Positions 22,972 through 24,694 of a stretch of 24,694 bases of DNA are shown one piece after another (within the stretch, counting starts at the first letter, position 1; every line of letters starts with the position of its first letter). The position numbers and the translations under genes are program-made. Source of the stretch: JACQID01 sp035289125 (GTDB taxonomy: Archaea > Aenigmatarchaeota > Aenigmatarchaeia > GW2011-AR5); contig DATDXW010000016.1 of the NCBI GenBank assembly GCA_035289125.1, positions 1 through 24,694 on the forward strand. The letters are read 5' to 3'. The notes under the pieces were generated by a model that saw nothing but the letters and a program-made list of their open reading frames with translations, ran no database searches and was not told where the DNA came from.

Positions 22972-23186
22972 CTGACTACCTTTATCTGCTGAACTCCGAT
23001 GAATTCCTCTTCCTTTTCTGCGTTCACTTCCAAGCACAATTTTATGGCTTCCCTCATGTTTTCCATGAGTTCGTCTATGGTCTTGCCCTGGCTATGGCAT
23101 CCCCTGAGGGCAGGAACGCTCCCGACATAAAAGCCGTCTTCGTCCTTCTCTATAATCACGGTGAAGTTGTGCACTTTCTTTTGCAT
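22968..23186 (-). CDS. hicB: HicB-family antitoxin
   Basis: 72 aa from ATG 23186. The partial RNase H-like fold shows FTVIIEKDEDGFYVGSVPALRGCHSQGKTIDELMENMREAIKLC, the classic HicB core. There is no C-terminal DNA-binding (HTH) domain, so autoregulation through HicB alone is not evident. TATA element CTTTAAG (23217-23211) is about 25 nt before the ATG, predicting a leaderless hicBA message. Upstream in-frame codons back to 23225 would include the promoter and are rejected. Confidence 0.88.
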   Translation of the reverse strand: MQKKVHNFTVIIEKDEDGFYVGSVPALRGCHSQGKTIDELMENMREAIKLCLEVNAEKEEEFIGVQQIKVVR

Positions 23187-23210
23187 AAATAATGATTGCG
23201 CAGAAACGGG

Positions 23211-23237
23211 CTTAAAGGTTTCCACTAGTTATAAATT
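23211..23237. promoter_or_regulatory. Divergent promoters of hicBA (-) and the AT-rich gene (+)
   Basis: CTTTAAG on the minus strand at 23217-23211 serves hicB. ttataaat on the plus strand at 23229-23236 is about 26 nt before ATG 23259. The two boxes are about 12 nt apart, so both transcripts could be controlled together. Confidence 0.5.
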
Positions 23238-23258
23238 CTTAATTAACGAATAATTATT

Positions 23259-23650
23259 ATGAATTATAGGCGTATTATAGGATTCACAAAGTATTTTTTG
23301 AGAGGTTCGTTCAACATAACAACCTCTGCAATGTTGCATCCCACTAAACCCATAGAAATAGACGGCAGAACGGGAAAACTGTCTGGGAGATACAGTTCGG
23401 AAAATGCGGCGTTATTAGCACAGATGAGAAGAGAAGCAGATTCAGTATTGGGTGTTTATGACGATGTCAATGGCGACATAGAAAGATTTGAAGCGTTACT
23501 GAGAAAAAAACAATAGGCGCATGGGAAAGGAGTTATTTCAGAAAAGGCAGAGCAACTATCGAGCCTTACGTTATACATATGGTTAGAACTCTTGAAGCGG
23601 TCAATGGCGACAGAGACCAGTTTGAAAGAATAATATATCCAGTGCAATGA
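23259..23650 (+). CDS. AT-rich orphan protein split by a frame change at an A7 run
   Basis: The first frame (23259-23516) encodes 85 aa from MNYRRIIGFTKY to ...ALLRKKQ. At the run of seven A (around 23504-23510) a -1 shift continues as T-I-G-A-W-E-R-S-Y-F-R-K-G-R, then YVIHMVRTLEAVNGDRDQFE, to TGA at 23648-23650, about 130 aa in all. Both parts share a VNGD-x(2-3)-F-E motif (VNGDIERFEAL; VNGDRDQFERI), which supports one protein. The heptamer A-AAA-AAC is a classical slippery site, so the change may be programmed frameshifting, a disabling indel or a sequencing error. No family recognised. Composition is A/T-rich and the message is leaderless. Confidence 0.5.
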
Positions 23651-23652
23651 TT

Positions 23653-24694
23653 TTATTCCTTTTTCTCTCTCTTGCGAATGCCGAGCGGGGCGGGCTTGCT
23701 TTCCGTGGCTAACGTTTTCCCGCCCTGCGCGTAAGAACCGCGCGCCGGCGGCAGGTTCAGCGGGCTGTTGATGCCAAGCGTCGGCACGATTTTGTAGCTC
23801 AGCACGCGCTCCTCCCAGTTCTTCACGTCCTTCAAAGTCCACTTTATCTCGGTGCCGTATGTTGTCTTTTTCGTCTGGAACTTGAATCCTTCGTGCTCGC
23901 GGACGCGGAATATCGGCGGCACGAAGTCGCGCACGTTCACGTCCACGTTCGCCCCGGTCCAGTTCTTGACGTCCACGCCCACGGTGAACTCCGTCCCTTC
24001 CTGTATCACTTTCTTCTGGATTATGTATTTTCGCAAATGCACGATTCTCAGTTTATAAAGTATGTACCACGCCGCGGCGATAAGCGCGATTAGCGTGAGT
24101 ATCGCAGGAAGGAAGTCTACCTTATATTCGATTCTGGCAGACGCGCCAACGCCAAGATTCTCCGTTTTCCACACATATTCGTCGCCTTTTTCCGTAGGCA
24201 TAGTGCCAGAGAAGAACATTTTTTCCACGTCAGAAATTTGTCTCTCAACAGAGCTACTAGCCGCCAGATTACCGCGGTTGACAACGGTTATCCTCTGTCC
24301 ATAGCCCGTAAGAAATGCCACAGGCTCGACCTGCTCGTCCAGCACCGCCTTCTCCTCTACGTTGAACTCTTGCTCCGCCGAGTTCTGCAGGTCTTTCGTG
24401 CTGATATATATGATTATTCTGTACGCGCCTTTTGGTGTATTGTCCGGCACAGTGAAGGCAAGCCCGGCTTCCTTGGTTTCCGTTGGGTCTATGAGCGGTA
24501 TCTTCGTGCTCTCTATGGCTATCACGCCCTGCTGCCCGCGGAACGTCATGTTCACAGTCACGTCCTGAACCGAGGCGCGCTTGAAATTCTTCACGTAGAC
24601 TTTCGCCGCTATCGTGCCCGTCGGATAAAACTGCCCGCTTACCGAAGTCCTGTCTATGTCCACGAACTCGTCCTTGCTGACAAAAACGAAGATG
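23653..24694 (-). CDS. Membrane-anchored protein with repeated beta domains (N-terminus beyond right edge)
   Basis: The frame is open through the window end, so the apparent GTG start at 24663 is not needed; 346 residues are visible. An extracellular beta-rich part (VYVKNFKRASVQDVTVNMTF...PKGAYRIIIYIS) resembles CARDB/NEW3-type adhesion domains. One membrane helix follows (FLPAILTLIALIAAAWYILY), then a second beta domain (EGTEFTVGVDVKNWTGANVDV...) and a basic tail ending RKREKKE. The order suggests an S-layer-associated or surface sensor protein. I cannot assign a function. Its stop is 2 nt from the end of the convergent AT-rich gene. Confidence 0.65.
   Translation of the reverse strand, partial: IFVFVSKDEFVDIDRTSVSGQFYPTGTIAAKVYVKNFKRASVQDVTVNMTFRGQQGVIAIESTKIPLIDPTETKEAGLAFTVPDNTPKGAYRIIIYISTKDLQNSAEQEFNVEEKAVLDEQVEPVAFLTGYGQRITVVNRGNLAASSSVERQISDVEKMFFSGTMPTEKGDEYVWKTENLGVGASARIEYKVDFLPAILTLIALIAAAWYILYKLRIVHLRKYIIQKKVIQEGTEFTVGVDVKNWTGANVDVNVRDFVPPIFRVREHEGFKFQTKKTTYGTEIKWTLKDVKNWEERVLSYKIVPTLGINSPLNLPPARGSYAQGGKTLATESKPAPLGIRKREKKE

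Overview
This window is archaeal. The RNA polymerase largest subunit is split into A' and A'', there is a subunit H, an archaeal-type NusA, eL30-like, uS12 and uS7 proteins and an EF-2 with the diphthamide loop. Many genes have TATA boxes about 25 nt upstream, and tRNA introns sit in bulge-helix-bulge (BHB) contexts. Small proteins, Thr-rich/Cys-rich surface proteins and intron-rich tRNAs suggest a DPANN-type lineage (Micrarchaeota- or Diapherotrites-like), but that is inference.

Layout. Positions 1-1750: the 5' part of an IMP dehydrogenase-like gene and an HD phosphohydrolase (both -), a small membrane protein with an in-frame TAG (+), and an AT-rich orphan gene bracketed by a perfect 13-bp inverted repeat. 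Positions 1811-14850 (-): a large information-processing block. In transcription order it is 5S rRNA, tRNA-Asp, tRNA-Lys, rpoH, rpoB, rpoA1, rpoA2, eL30-like, nusA, a CDGSH Fe-S protein, a ferric-reductase-like membrane protein, rps12, rps7, then EF-2 behind its own promoter. Positions 15013-19449 (+): an envelope/secretion cluster (SCP2-like anchored protein, small lipoprotein, 1234-aa secreted HExxH metallopeptidase) followed by a decayed gene. Positions 19726-24694: a YchF-type GTPase, a hairpin-rich noncoding stretch, an MscS channel, an intron-containing tRNA-Tyr, a HicAB toxin-antitoxin pair, an AT-rich gene broken at an A7 run, and the C-terminal part of a membrane-anchored surface protein.

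Main discovery. The EF-2 gene is not truncated. Its first 29 codons (4010-3924) are separated from the rest by a 31-nt insertion (3923-3893) that begins with an in-frame stop and splits the P-loop motif between Asp29 and His30. The insertion folds as an archaeal BHB splice substrate: a 5-bp exon-exon helix, a central helix with 3 pairs and one A.G mismatch, two 3-nt bulges cut exactly where the protein requires, and a perfect 10-bp intron stem with a 4-nt loop. This is a protein-coding mini-intron in an essential translation factor. All three tRNA genes in the window also contain BHB-type introns: Asp at 59/60 in the T-loop, Lys 13 nt at 37/38, Tyr 41 nt at 37/38. tRNA splicing machinery therefore probably also matures EF-2 mRNA.
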